DNA of 64,000 bases from Aporhodopirellula rubra (GTDB lineage: Bacteria; Planctomycetota; Planctomycetia; Pirellulales; Pirellulaceae). The notes beneath the pieces were generated by a model. The model searched no databases and was not told where the DNA came from. It saw only the letters and a list, made by a program, of their open reading frames with translations. Within the stretch, counting starts at the first letter, position 1, and each line of letters begins with the position of its first letter. Shown in pieces: positions 54,086-63,021 of the stretch. The stretch is taken from contig NZ_JACHXU010000005.1 of the NCBI RefSeq assembly GCF_014192335.1, positions 124,001-188,000 of the forward strand, read 5' to 3'. The translations under genes and the position numbers were made by a program.

Positions 54086-55006
54086 ATGAAAATCTTGTTG
54101 GCAACAGATGGCTCTTCCCCCTCCCAGAACGCTACCAAATTCGTGGCAAAATTGGCGAAAAACTGCTCTGTCGATGCTGTGGTTTTGACCGTTTCGTTCG
54201 ATCCCGAACACTATCCGATGCATCCCTGGAGTCCTCACTGGACGGAGCATGAGAGCGACCGCACTCAGCCTATCCTGGACCAAGCAAAATCGGCTTTGGA
54301 AGACGTTTGTGAATCAGTGACGTTGGCTCACGGTTCGGGGTCCGCCGCACCATGCATTTTAGAACAGGCGAAAAAATCAAAGGTCGATTTAATCGTGCTC
54401 GGCGCCAAAGGCCATTCGGCTTTCCGACGCGTCCTGCTGGGCAGCGTCTCAGACAGCGTCGCGGCGAGTGCAGAGTGCTCGGTCGTTGTAGTGCGAGGCG
54501 ACGAACAGCAAGACGTTGATCTAAAGAGAATCGTCATCGGATTCGATCAATCGGTGGCGTCTCGCGAAGCGGTCTGGGAACTGATGCAGTGGAACCTGGA
54601 GCCCAGCTGCGAAGTCAACGTGGTCAGTGTCGCCTTGCAACCCTACGTGTTTGTTGGCGAAGGCTACACGGGACCTCCTATCACGATCGACCCGGCCCTC
54701 GTCAGCAAAATCGATGAGGCGGCCGAACGCATCGCGAGCCAGATCGCAGACCGTTTCCCTCACACCGATGCTCAGACCCCCGTGTCAGACCACATTGGCG
54801 ACTCGATCGTCAACGTGGCGGAGGAAACCAACGCAAACTTGATTGTGGTTGGTGATACCGGGCACAGCCTACTCAGTCGGTTTCTGCTAGGCAGCACTTC
54901 CAAGTACGTTTTGCGACATGCGCCTTGTAGCGTTTGGATCTCGCGTCGCCACTGGAACGCGACTCCCACACCGAATGAGGTGGGCGATGCGGTTGCAACA
55001 ACCTGA
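54086..55006 (+). CDS. Universal stress protein with two UspA domains
   Basis: This 306-residue protein carries two UspA domains in tandem. The first starts at KILLATDGSSPSQNATKF and has the ATP-binding loop LGAKGHSAFRRVLLGSVSDSV; the second starts near KRIVIGFDQSVASREAV and has VGDTGHSLLSRFLLGSTSKYV. Both show the G-x2-G-x9-G(S/T) pattern, so both could bind ATP. GAGGAG 8 bases upstream supports the ATG at 54086, where family similarity begins. The hydrogenase gamma gene starts 20 bases before its stop, so the USP leads the hydrogenase operon. Tandem USPs of this type belong to hypoxia regulons elsewhere, such as DosR. Confidence 0.9.
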   Translation: MKILLATDGSSPSQNATKFVAKLAKNCSVDAVVLTVSFDPEHYPMHPWSPHWTEHESDRTQPILDQAKSALEDVCESVTLAHGSGSAAPCILEQAKKSKVDLIVLGAKGHSAFRRVLLGSVSDSVAASAECSVVVVRGDEQQDVDLKRIVIGFDQSVASREAVWELMQWNLEPSCEVNVVSVALQPYVFVGEGYTGPPITIDPALVSKIDEAAERIASQIADRFPHTDAQTPVSDHIGDSIVNVAEETNANLIVVGDTGHSLLSRFLLGSTSKYVLRHAPCSVWISRRHWNATPTPNEVGDAVATT

Positions 55007-55832
55007 CCCTTGGACGGTATCGGCGGCACGTCTGCGTGATGTGAAGTTGGAAACGCCTGGCGTGCAGACTTACTGGATTGAACTAACGAACCGGGAAGAT
55101 CGCCAAAACTATCATGCCCGGCCCGGTCAATTCAACATGCTCTTCATGCCCGGCATTGGTGAAGCAGCCATTTCACTCAGTCACCTGCCGTCGCCGGGCG
55201 ATTGTTTGGTTCACACGGTTCGTTCGGTCGGCAATGTAACGCGAGCGTTAGCGGCCACCGATCCGGGCGGCACGCTCGGCGTCCGTGGGCCCTTCGGATC
55301 GCACTGGCCGATCGAGCAAGCTCATAACAAAGACATCATCCTCGTTGCGGGCGGGATTGGGCTCGCGCCGATGCGTCCGTTGATTGATCAAATCGTCTTG
55401 AGTCGTCAAATGTTCGGTCGCGTCAGCCTTCTTATCGGCGCCCGCACACCGGCAGACCTTCTTTACACCGACGACTACGATCAATGGCGGGCGTTTGAAA
55501 TCGAAGTCCAATCGACGGTCGATCGTGCGGCGGCCGATTGGTCGGGCAACGTGGGTGTCGTCACGTTGTTAATCAATCGTTTAGGAATCCAGTCACCAAA
55601 ACGCACCATGGTATTCTCCTGCGGTCCGGAGGTGATGATGACCTATGCGATTCGAACCGTTCGTGAACGAGGCGTCCCTCGCGAGAATCTTTGGGTTTCA
55701 CTCGAGCGAAATATGAACTGCGCCATCGGCCTATGTGGTCATTGCCAACTCGGTCCTCATTTCATTTGCAAAGAAGGCCCTGTGCTGCGGTATGACCAAG
55801 TGAAAGACTGGATGCATGTGGATTCGCTATGA
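54987..55832 (+). CDS. hyhG: [NiFe]-hydrogenase gamma subunit (FAD/NAD(P)-binding, 2Fe-2S)
   Basis: This 281-residue protein resembles the diaphorase-type gamma subunit of group 3b hydrogenases. A ferredoxin-reductase-like FAD-binding barrel (HARPGQFNMLFMPGIGEAAISLS) comes first, then an NAD(P)-binding domain (DIILVAGGIGLAPMRPLID), and at the C-terminus a 2Fe-2S site in NMNCAIGLCGHCQLG and FICKEG. It exchanges electrons with NADP(H) or NAD(H). GAGGTG lies 4 bases before the ATG at 54987, which lies inside the USP gene, giving a 20-base overlap. Its stop overlaps the delta gene start by 4 bases. Confidence 0.9.
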   Translation: MRLQQPDPWTVSAARLRDVKLETPGVQTYWIELTNREDRQNYHARPGQFNMLFMPGIGEAAISLSHLPSPGDCLVHTVRSVGNVTRALAATDPGGTLGVRGPFGSHWPIEQAHNKDIILVAGGIGLAPMRPLIDQIVLSRQMFGRVSLLIGARTPADLLYTDDYDQWRAFEIEVQSTVDRAAADWSGNVGVVTLLINRLGIQSPKRTMVFSCGPEVMMTYAIRTVRERGVPRENLWVSLERNMNCAIGLCGHCQLGPHFICKEGPVLRYDQVKDWMHVDSL

Positions 55833-56623
55833 ATAATAAAAAGCGACTCGGTGTTTTTAAGTTCGCCTCCTGCGATGGTTGCCAACTCCAACTGCTGTCG
55901 TGCGAAGACGAACTGCTAGAGCTCGCCGAAACGATCGAAATCGCTCACTTTTTGGAAGCGAGCAGTTTTGTCCAGGAAGGTCCGTTTGACATTGCACTCG
56001 TCGAAGGATCCCTCTCAACATCGGTCGATGTGGACCGCATCCACAAGATCCGGTCCTCATCAAAAACTCTTGTCGCAATCGGTGCCTGCGCGACGTCAGG
56101 AGGCGTCCAAGCGTTACGCAACTGGGGCGATCACGACGAGTTCGTCGCGGCCGTCTACGCAAGCCCTCAATACGTCGACTCTTTGTCGACGAGCACTGCG
56201 ATCGCGGATCACGTGCCCGTGGATTTTGAACTTCGTGGATGCCCGATCGACAAACGCCAACTGTTAGAGGTCATCGGTGCCTTGATCGCGGATCGAAAAA
56301 CGAGAACACCACGACACAGCGTATGCATCGATTGCAAACGGCGAGGGACCGTGTGCCTCGCCGTTACGCGACAACAGCCTTGTTTGGGACCGATAACTCA
56401 AACGGGATGTGGAGCCATTTGCCCTGCCTATGATCGGCCGTGCTACGGGTGCTTCGGTCCCGCTGCTCAGGTAAATTGCCCTGCGTTGTCCGAACACTAT
56501 CTCGCGGGTGATACAACAGAGACGACTCTTCTACACGCTCTTCGCAACGTCTCCGCTGCAGCCAACGTTTTTCAAATCGAAAGCGATCGAATCGAATCCG
56601 CCCATCCGGAGTCGACTCAGTGA
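55829..56623 (+). CDS. hyhS: [NiFe]-hydrogenase small (delta) subunit
   Basis: This 264-residue protein is the Fe-S small subunit of a cytoplasmic [NiFe]-hydrogenase. Cys residues for the proximal cluster lie in SCDGCQLQLLSCEDELLEL, IGACATSGGVQAL and LRGCPIDKRQLLE. Further clusters are bound by CIDCKRRGTVC and by GCGAICPAYDRPCYGCFG. There is no Tat signal, as expected for a soluble group 3 enzyme. It passes electrons from the active site to the gamma subunit. Both ends overlap the neighbours by 4 bases (ATGA, GTGA), so the subunits are made together. Confidence 0.92.
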   Translation: MNNKKRLGVFKFASCDGCQLQLLSCEDELLELAETIEIAHFLEASSFVQEGPFDIALVEGSLSTSVDVDRIHKIRSSSKTLVAIGACATSGGVQALRNWGDHDEFVAAVYASPQYVDSLSTSTAIADHVPVDFELRGCPIDKRQLLEVIGALIADRKTRTPRHSVCIDCKRRGTVCLAVTRQQPCLGPITQTGCGAICPAYDRPCYGCFGPAAQVNCPALSEHYLAGDTTETTLLHALRNVSAAANVFQIESDRIESAHPESTQ

Positions 56624-57915
56624 GTTCCACGCGTAAGATTACCGTCAACGCATTGACGCGTGTCGAAGGAGAAGGGGCGCTGCACATCCGGATCCGGGAC
56701 GAATTGATTGAAAGCGTACGACTCGCGATCTATGAGCCACCACGTTTTTTCGAATCGTTCTTGCGTGGACGAGCGATCGAGGAGGTGCCCGATCTCACCG
56801 CTCGCATCTGTGGGATCTGTCCGGTGGCCTATCAGATGACGTCCGTGCACGCGATCGAAAACTCGCTTGCGATCGCGATCGATCCCGAAATCCGTCGACT
56901 TCGGCGGTTGCTCGTCTGTGGCGAGTGGATCGAGAGTCATGTGTTGCACATCTTCCTGCTCAATGCCCCTGACTTTTTTGGTTGCCACAGCGGCATCGAA
57001 TTGGCTGAACGGTTTCCCGATCAGATCAACACCGGACTGCGCATTAAAAAAATTGGCAATCGATTGCTCGAAGTGCTCGGCGGCCGGGCCGTCCATCCGG
57101 TCAACGTCCGGGTCGGGGGTTTCCATCATCTGCCTTCCAAAGATGAACTGAAAACGTTGTTGCCAGACCTGCGTTGGAGCCTCGAAGCCGCTATCGAATC
57201 GACACGGTGGATCGCGGGTTTTGATTTCCCTGATTTCGACCTCGACTGTGAGTTGATCAGTTTACAAAACAACGACGAATACCCATTCAATGAAGGCGTT
57301 ATTGCATCGACTTGTTGTCCGTCGATCAACGTCAACGAATACGAACAGCATTTCGGCGAAAACCAAGTCGAATACAGTACCGCGTTGCAGTCCTCTCGAC
57401 GGGACAGTTCGGCGCCGTATCTCCTCGGACCACTTGCACGAGTTGCGTTGAACTCGCGCCAGCTATCTCCGTCTACGAAGCATTTGATCGAAACGGCATG
57501 TCCACCATTGCCGCTGACGAACCGTTTCCAAGCGATTATCGCTCGAAGCCTCGAAGTCGTTCACGCATTGGAGGAAGCGATCGATGTGATCGAGAACTAT
57601 TCTCCACCGTATCACGCATTCACCAACTATCGCCCACACGAGTCGGCAGGTTGTGCCGCCACGGAGGCACCTCGTGGCATGATCTACCATCACTACGGGA
57701 TCGATTCACGCGGAATGGTTGCCTCCGCCAACATCGTCCCTCCAACATCCCAGAACCAATTACAAATTGAATCAGACTTGCGGGAATTTTTACCGCAATG
57801 GTTGAACGATTCCGACGAAACGATCGCATCCGAGGCCGAAAAACTGATACGCACCTACGACCCGTGCATCAGTTGTTCGACTCACTTCCTGAAGTTAACG
57901 ATCGATCGATCATGA
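56620..57915 (+). CDS. hyhL: [NiFe]-hydrogenase large (alpha) subunit
   Basis: This 431-residue protein carries the [NiFe] active site. The N-terminal L1 motif is ARICGICPVAYQM and the C-terminal L2 motif is DPCISCSTHF, giving the four Cys ligands of Ni and Fe. EGEGALHIRI near the start is also conserved. It lacks a signal peptide. About ten residues follow the L2 motif's His, and would be removed by the maturation protease encoded next. It starts with GTG, overlapping the delta stop. Motifs and subunit set suggest group 3b (NADP-linked, bidirectional, sulfhydrogenase-like). Confidence 0.93.
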   Translation: MSSTRKITVNALTRVEGEGALHIRIRDELIESVRLAIYEPPRFFESFLRGRAIEEVPDLTARICGICPVAYQMTSVHAIENSLAIAIDPEIRRLRRLLVCGEWIESHVLHIFLLNAPDFFGCHSGIELAERFPDQINTGLRIKKIGNRLLEVLGGRAVHPVNVRVGGFHHLPSKDELKTLLPDLRWSLEAAIESTRWIAGFDFPDFDLDCELISLQNNDEYPFNEGVIASTCCPSINVNEYEQHFGENQVEYSTALQSSRRDSSAPYLLGPLARVALNSRQLSPSTKHLIETACPPLPLTNRFQAIIARSLEVVHALEEAIDVIENYSPPYHAFTNYRPHESAGCAATEAPRGMIYHHYGIDSRGMVASANIVPPTSQNQLQIESDLREFLPQWLNDSDETIASEAEKLIRTYDPCISCSTHFLKLTIDRS

Positions 57916-58373
57916 ACAGCCAAACGTGCCTAATCGGACTCGGCAGCCCTCACGGTGACGATCAGTTCGGGTGGGCAGTTATAGATCGACTTGCCACGAT
58001 GGGACTATCGCACGTTACGCTAACCAAATCGGAACACCCGGTTGATATCCTCGGTATGCTCGACGCCAACGAGCGAGTGATCGTCGTGGATGCGGCGGAA
58101 GGTTTGCCGCCGGACGAGCCGATTCGCAAACTCCAAATCGCCAATGCAATCGACATCCGGATCTTCCGCGAGACTCCCCACCGGGGCACCCATGACATGG
58201 GTCTCGAGTCTGTTTTTCGCCTAGCCCGTTCGCTTAAAAAGCCCACCGATCATGTTACGCTCTGGGTAGGAAAAGGCGAACAATTCGAACCATTCAGTCT
58301 CATGTCGGCCACCACCCAATCTAACTCTGTCCGGTGTGCAGAATTGATTGCGAGCGAGGTGAGCGATGCATGA
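57912..58373 (+). CDS. Hydrogenase maturation protease
   Basis: This 153-residue protein matches the HyaD/HoxW/HycI endopeptidases that clip the C-terminal tail of the large subunit after nickel insertion. IGLGSPHGDDQFGWAVID carries the conserved metal-binding Asp, IVVDAAEGLPPDE the second acidic site and RGTHDMGLESV a conserved His. The ATG at 57912 overlaps the alpha stop (ATGA). It ends with a run into hypA, overlapping by 8 bases. Specific for this hydrogenase by position. Confidence 0.9.
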   Translation: MNSQTCLIGLGSPHGDDQFGWAVIDRLATMGLSHVTLTKSEHPVDILGMLDANERVIVVDAAEGLPPDEPIRKLQIANAIDIRIFRETPHRGTHDMGLESVFRLARSLKKPTDHVTLWVGKGEQFEPFSLMSATTQSNSVRCAELIASEVSDA

Positions 58374-58731
58374 AATATCACTCGTTAGAAGCCTCGTTCG
58401 TCAAGTCGACCAGATCGCCACGGACCACGATGCCAATGCGGATGCGGTCCAGGACATTACCATCGAGATCGGTCCGCTTTCGGGAGTCGAACCGGAATTG
58501 GTACGAATGGCTTATGATCAACTCTGTAATCAAGAACGTCGTCCGCCTGCCACCTTAACGATCGAGCTATCCTCGCTTCAGGTGAGCTGCCTTGATTGCG
58601 AGAGCGATACCGAACTTCAAGATTTCACATTTCGTTGTGGGCAATGTCATTCTGGACGCGTTCGAGTCATCAGCGGCGATGAGTTCCGTTTACTCTCAAT
58701 CACTTTCGAAGAAGGTGCCACTCTTGCCTAG
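58366..58731 (+). CDS. hypA: Hydrogenase nickel-insertion protein HypA
   Basis: This 121-residue protein begins MHEISLVRSLV, where the first His binds nickel. It has a zinc site CLDC and CGQC, 25 residues apart. It passes nickel with HypB to the hydrogenase large subunit. The start overlaps the protease gene by 8 bases, and its stop overlaps the TTG start of hypB by 8 bases. Confidence 0.94.
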   Translation: MHEISLVRSLVRQVDQIATDHDANADAVQDITIEIGPLSGVEPELVRMAYDQLCNQERRPPATLTIELSSLQVSCLDCESDTELQDFTFRCGQCHSGRVRVISGDEFRLLSITFEEGATLA

Positions 58732-59401
58732 TAAAACCCTTCTCATCAATCGCGACATTCAATCCGAAAACCGTGCCGCGGCCCAGCGACTGCGTCTCGC
58801 GTTCACGCAGACGGGAACCTTCGTCGTGAATCTCGTTTCATCGCCGGGAGCAGGCAAAACCAGCTTGCTCGAAGCGACCTGCCGGTGGTGGAAGAACAAA
58901 TGGAAAACCGCGGTTTTGGTCGGCGACTTAGCGACCGAACGCGACGCCGATCGTCTCCGTCCTTTTGTACCGGTGCAGCAGTTAACGACGGGTGGCGGAT
59001 GTCATCTGGAGTTACCACTCGTCGAAAAAGGTCTCGCCAAACTGCCGAACGAACGCTTTGATTTCTTGTTCATCGAAAACGTAGGAAACTTAGTTTGCCC
59101 CGCCTCTCACGATCTCTCAGAACATCTTCGCGTTGTGTTGCTCAGCACGACCGAAGGCGATGACAAACCGGGCAAGTACCCGAAGATGTTCCGCACCAGC
59201 GACGTGATGATCGTCACCAAAATGGATCTGGCACCCCACGTTCCATTCAACGTCGAGCAAGCCACCCTCGACACACGTCGTATTCGCGAATCCATTGATG
59301 TGATTGAAGTCAGCTCGCTTCATGACCAGGGAATTTCACATTGGTGCCGAATGCTCGAGCAACGTCGAAATACCATGCTGTCCGAAAGAGCAATCCCATG
59401 A
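58724..59401 (+). CDS. hypB: Hydrogenase nickel-insertion GTPase HypB
   Basis: This 225-residue GTPase has Walker A in SSPGAGKTSLL, the switch region VGDLATERDADR, a metal-binding Cys/His in TGGGCHLE, and VTKMDLAP as base-recognition motif. It lacks the His-rich N-terminal tail that stores nickel in some species. The best start is TTG at 58724: GAAGG lies 8 bases upstream and the family's first conserved residues follow soon after; upstream ATG codons lie inside hypA out of phase with the family. Its stop overlaps the hypF start (ATGA). Confidence 0.9.
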   Translation: MPSKTLLINRDIQSENRAAAQRLRLAFTQTGTFVVNLVSSPGAGKTSLLEATCRWWKNKWKTAVLVGDLATERDADRLRPFVPVQQLTTGGGCHLELPLVEKGLAKLPNERFDFLFIENVGNLVCPASHDLSEHLRVVLLSTTEGDDKPGKYPKMFRTSDVMIVTKMDLAPHVPFNVEQATLDTRRIRESIDVIEVSSLHDQGISHWCRMLEQRRNTMLSERAIP

Positions 59402-61692
59402 GGGACACGTTGCCCGACACCGTCGCGCGATCAACATTCCTGTTACGAGGTTTGGTGCAGGGACAAGGCGTCCGTCCAACGATTGCCAACCTTGCCTCAG
59501 ACCTTGGCATCCGCGGGACAGTCCGCAATTGTAGCCGAGGAGTAGAGATCGACGCATTTGCCCCCCCCTCATCACTGGCCTCATTCGCAAAGGCATTAGC
59601 ATCAACGTTTGCAAACGCCACCTTGCAATCGAATACCGCGAATCGCAATTGCCAATCGAAACCTTCCCGTTTCCGAATTATCGAAACTCTCGCTGGAGAT
59701 CGCGTCCAAACCACCGTACCGTTGGATTTAGCAATTTGTCAGGATTGCCTCGCGGAAGTGCGATCGAAATCGAACCGACGTTTCGGATATCCGTTCAACA
59801 CCTGCACACGCTGTGGGCCACGTTATTCCATAATCACAGCGATGCCATTCGACCGCGACTTGACAAGCATGTCGGCGTTCCCGATGTGCTCTCAATGCGA
59901 AGCCGAATATCGCAACCCGAATGACCGACGATTTCACGCACAAACGATATCCTGTCCCGATTGTGGCCCCAGATGCTGGGTCACGGATCGACTAGGAAAC
60001 GTTCTCGCCAGCGGTCGCGATGCCGTCATTTTCGTCGCCGAAGAAATCCTGGCAGGTCAAATCGCGGCGGTTAAGGGTATCGGTGGTTACCAGCTAATTT
60101 CCGACGCAACCAATGACGATGCTGTTGGGCGACTTCGGCTTCGAAAACAACGCCCGAGCAAACCGTTGCCAGTTATGGTCGGTGACACCGACGCGGTCGC
60201 GGCCATTGCAAACGCACGCGAACACGAAAACGCAGCATTGCAAAGTCACGTCAATCCGATCGTCTTACTGACGTCACTGAGCAGGCGGATCGTTTCACCA
60301 CAAGTGGCAGGCTCGCTGAACACGATCGGTGTTATGCTGCCGAGTTCGGCATTGCACGCGATGATTACCGATGCGGTCGGCCGGCCGATCGTCGTGACCA
60401 GTGGCAACCGACACGGATCGCCGATCATTTTTGAAAATTCCGTCGCCGCATCCGATCTGGCCAGCGTCGCGGACGTGATTCTGCATCATGATCGAGACAT
60501 CCTGCATCCTGTTGATGACAGCGTCGTGCAATGCGTTGACGATTTCACGATGACGATCCGAGGCGGCCGTGGTATCACCCCGCTGACCTTCTCGACATCC
60601 GATCAAAATCGCATCCTGGCCGTCGGCGGACATCAAAAACTCGCCCCTGCAATCCAAACGGGAGAAAGTCTCGTTCTCCTTCCACACATTGGCGACATGA
60701 CAACCGAAGCGTGTCGCATTCGGTTTCAAGAGTCACTGGATCAATGCCGGACGCTCTATCAGCTTGACTTCGATTCCGTCACACACGATCAACATCCGAA
60801 CTATTTCACAACCCAGTGGGCACAACAAAACACAACACCAGCGATCTCAGTCCAACATCATCACGCGCACATCGCTGCGTCGATGTTCGAGCACAACCTG
60901 GACGACCAAACGGTTCTCGGTATCACATTTGACGGCACGGGCTTTGGACAAGGGACCATTTGGGGAGGAGAGGTCCTCGAGGCAACGACAACATCCTACC
61001 AACGTGTCGCTCATCTCCGTCCGTTTCGATTGCCCGGCGGTGAATTCTCGATCAAACAACCGTGGCGTATAGCGGCTTCGCTCAACTCACAACTGCCTGG
61101 CTTCGCACCCATCGATCCCTGCCTGCAATTCGCAATCGATCGAGGACCACTGACGTCCAGCATGGGACGATTGTTCGATGCCGTCGCATCCATCGTGCTC
61201 GGTATCGACACGGTTGATTTCGAAGGCGAAGCCGCCATGCGACTCGAGGCAGAGTGTGACCGTCTCGAGGCTGAAACTTATCGGTTCGAGATCACCGATA
61301 ACGAGCCACTGCAAATGGATTGGGGTCCAGTCCTGCGACAGATCGACGAAGACAAGAAACTCATTTCGGCTGCGAAAATTGCGATGCGTTTTCATCACGC
61401 TGTTGCGAATCTAATCGTGGATATCGCGGCGAGATATCGAGACATCCCGTGCGTTTTATCCGGCGGTGTTTTCCAGAATCGCACCCTCTTGGAAGTGACG
61501 TCGCGTCTCGCTAGGCAACAATCACTTGACATCCGATTTCCTCGGGTGCTCCCAATTAACGACGGCGGCTTGGCAATCGGTCAACTCGTCGTTGCGTCGG
61601 CGACCATCAGTCGCAACTCGCACTCACGTCGCGACACATCCGACCGACTTCCTTGTGCACCATCGACCATGGGAGGTCACCCATGTGCTTAG
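59398..61692 (+). CDS. hypF: Carbamoyltransferase HypF
   Basis: This 764-residue enzyme makes the carbamoyl group for the cyanide ligands of the NiFe site. In order it has an acylphosphatase domain (FLLRGLVQGQGVRPTI), two zinc-finger-like stretches (CQDCLAEV with CTRCGPRYS, and CSQCEAEY with CPDCGPRC), a YrdC-like domain (AAVKGIGGYQLISDA) and a Kae1-like carbamoyl domain with the metal site HHHAHIAASM and FQNRTLLE. The length is normal. Its ATG overlaps the hypB stop and its stop overlaps hypC by 10 bases. Confidence 0.94.
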   Translation: MRDTLPDTVARSTFLLRGLVQGQGVRPTIANLASDLGIRGTVRNCSRGVEIDAFAPPSSLASFAKALASTFANATLQSNTANRNCQSKPSRFRIIETLAGDRVQTTVPLDLAICQDCLAEVRSKSNRRFGYPFNTCTRCGPRYSIITAMPFDRDLTSMSAFPMCSQCEAEYRNPNDRRFHAQTISCPDCGPRCWVTDRLGNVLASGRDAVIFVAEEILAGQIAAVKGIGGYQLISDATNDDAVGRLRLRKQRPSKPLPVMVGDTDAVAAIANAREHENAALQSHVNPIVLLTSLSRRIVSPQVAGSLNTIGVMLPSSALHAMITDAVGRPIVVTSGNRHGSPIIFENSVAASDLASVADVILHHDRDILHPVDDSVVQCVDDFTMTIRGGRGITPLTFSTSDQNRILAVGGHQKLAPAIQTGESLVLLPHIGDMTTEACRIRFQESLDQCRTLYQLDFDSVTHDQHPNYFTTQWAQQNTTPAISVQHHHAHIAASMFEHNLDDQTVLGITFDGTGFGQGTIWGGEVLEATTTSYQRVAHLRPFRLPGGEFSIKQPWRIAASLNSQLPGFAPIDPCLQFAIDRGPLTSSMGRLFDAVASIVLGIDTVDFEGEAAMRLEAECDRLEAETYRFEITDNEPLQMDWGPVLRQIDEDKKLISAAKIAMRFHHAVANLIVDIAARYRDIPCVLSGGVFQNRTLLEVTSRLARQQSLDIRFPRVLPINDGGLAIGQLVVASATISRNSHSRRDTSDRLPCAPSTMGGHPCA

Positions 61693-61928
61693 GGGTTCCA
61701 GGAAGAGTGGTCCGTTGGATCAATCGCGAGTCGAACTTTGCGAAAGCGGAGGTGGAGTTTTCTGGCGTCCGTCGCGAGATTCACATGGCCTGCGTGACCG
61801 ATGCCAATCTGGGTGACTACGTCATCGTGCACGCGGGTATTGCAATCTGTCTCGTCGACGAGGTGGAAGCGGAACAGACATTGGCGGAACTCAAATCGCT
61901 GGGCGAGAATTCTGATGAAACACCTTGA
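61683..61928 (+). CDS. hypC: Hydrogenase assembly chaperone HypC
   Basis: This 81-residue chaperone begins MCLGVPGRVV, where Cys2 forms the link to HypD and to the large subunit during Fe(CN)2CO delivery. GDYVIVHAGIAICLVDEVEA is the typical beta-barrel ending, and the family length is about 75-90. It overlaps hypF by 10 bases and hypD by 14. The ATG at 61683 is the only start that gives the required MC N-terminus. Confidence 0.93.
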   Translation: MCLGVPGRVVRWINRESNFAKAEVEFSGVRREIHMACVTDANLGDYVIVHAGIAICLVDEVEAEQTLAELKSLGENSDETP

Positions 61929-63021
61929 CGAATACCGTGACGCGGCGGCATCGCAATCGTTAATCACCGACATCCGTGCGAGAGCAACACGTCCTTGGGT
62001 ACTGATGGATGTCTGCGGCGGGCAAACCCACAACCTCGTCCGGTATGGCATCGAACGAGAATTGGCTGACTGTGTTGAACTGATTCATGGTCCTGGGTGC
62101 CCCGTCTGCGTCACCGCCACCGAACTAATTGACTTTGCCGTGGCACTTGCACTTCGCCCGAACACAATCGTCGCGAGTTTCGGTGACATGCTTCGCGTCC
62201 CAGGCAGTAGCCAGTCGTTGATGCAGGCACGTGAACGCGGCGGGAGAATCCAAATTGTCTACTCACCTCTCGATGCGTTAGCTCTTGCTCGCCAACACCC
62301 GAACGCTGAAATCGTTTTCCTGGCGGTGGGCTTTGAGACGACGGCCCCCGCGACTGCACTGGCGGTGATTCAAGCAACGAAGCTCAGCCTCAACAATTTT
62401 TCGATCGTTCCCGCTCACGTGCGTGTGCTTCCGGCCATGGAAACCATCATGCGAATGCCAGACAACCGCGTCGAGGGTTTTCTGGCCGCCGGTCACGTTT
62501 GCTGCATCACCGGTTTCGAAGCCTACCAACCTTTTGCGTCGCGGTTTCGCGTGCCTATCGTGATCACTGGTTTTGAACCGATTGATCTGCTGCGAGGAAT
62601 TTTGAAAACAGTCGAACTTTTGGAAACAGGACAGGCCATCGTAAAAAACCAGTACAGTCGAACCGTTCAACGTCAAGGCAACCTAGCCGCACAATCGATC
62701 ATCGACCAAGTATACGAAGTCGACGATCGAGATTGGCGCGGGTTCGGAACGATCTCGGGTGGAGGCTACCGACTGCGAGCGGAATACAGCCTCATGAACG
62801 CACGACAAAAGTTCGCCGACGTCCTACCGCCAAAGGGTCGGGGCGATGTCGATTGCCGCGGCGCCGACGTGATGTCGGGGAAAATCAAACCCAAACAATG
62901 CCCCGCCTTCGCAACCACGTGCACGCCGCAATCACCACTCGGCGCCCCCATGGTATCAAGTGAGGGTGCCTGTGCGGCGTACTATCGATTTGAACCATTG
63001 CCGATCAAGGTGCCATCATGA
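61915..63021 (+). CDS. hypD: Fe-S maturation protein HypD
   Basis: This 368-residue protein is the scaffold on which the Fe(CN)2CO unit is made together with HypC and HypE. MDVCGGQTHN holds the catalytic Cys, HGPGCPVCV the Cys pair, and HVCCITGFEAY a further Cys site. C-terminal Cys residues of the 4Fe-4S cluster are in the last 60 residues (CRGADVMSG, CPAFATTC). It starts at the ATG at 61915, inside hypC, and its stop overlaps hypE by 4 bases. Confidence 0.94.
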   Translation: MKHLDEYRDAAASQSLITDIRARATRPWVLMDVCGGQTHNLVRYGIERELADCVELIHGPGCPVCVTATELIDFAVALALRPNTIVASFGDMLRVPGSSQSLMQARERGGRIQIVYSPLDALALARQHPNAEIVFLAVGFETTAPATALAVIQATKLSLNNFSIVPAHVRVLPAMETIMRMPDNRVEGFLAAGHVCCITGFEAYQPFASRFRVPIVITGFEPIDLLRGILKTVELLETGQAIVKNQYSRTVQRQGNLAAQSIIDQVYEVDDRDWRGFGTISGGGYRLRAEYSLMNARQKFADVLPPKGRGDVDCRGADVMSGKIKPKQCPAFATTCTPQSPLGAPMVSSEGACAAYYRFEPLPIKVPS

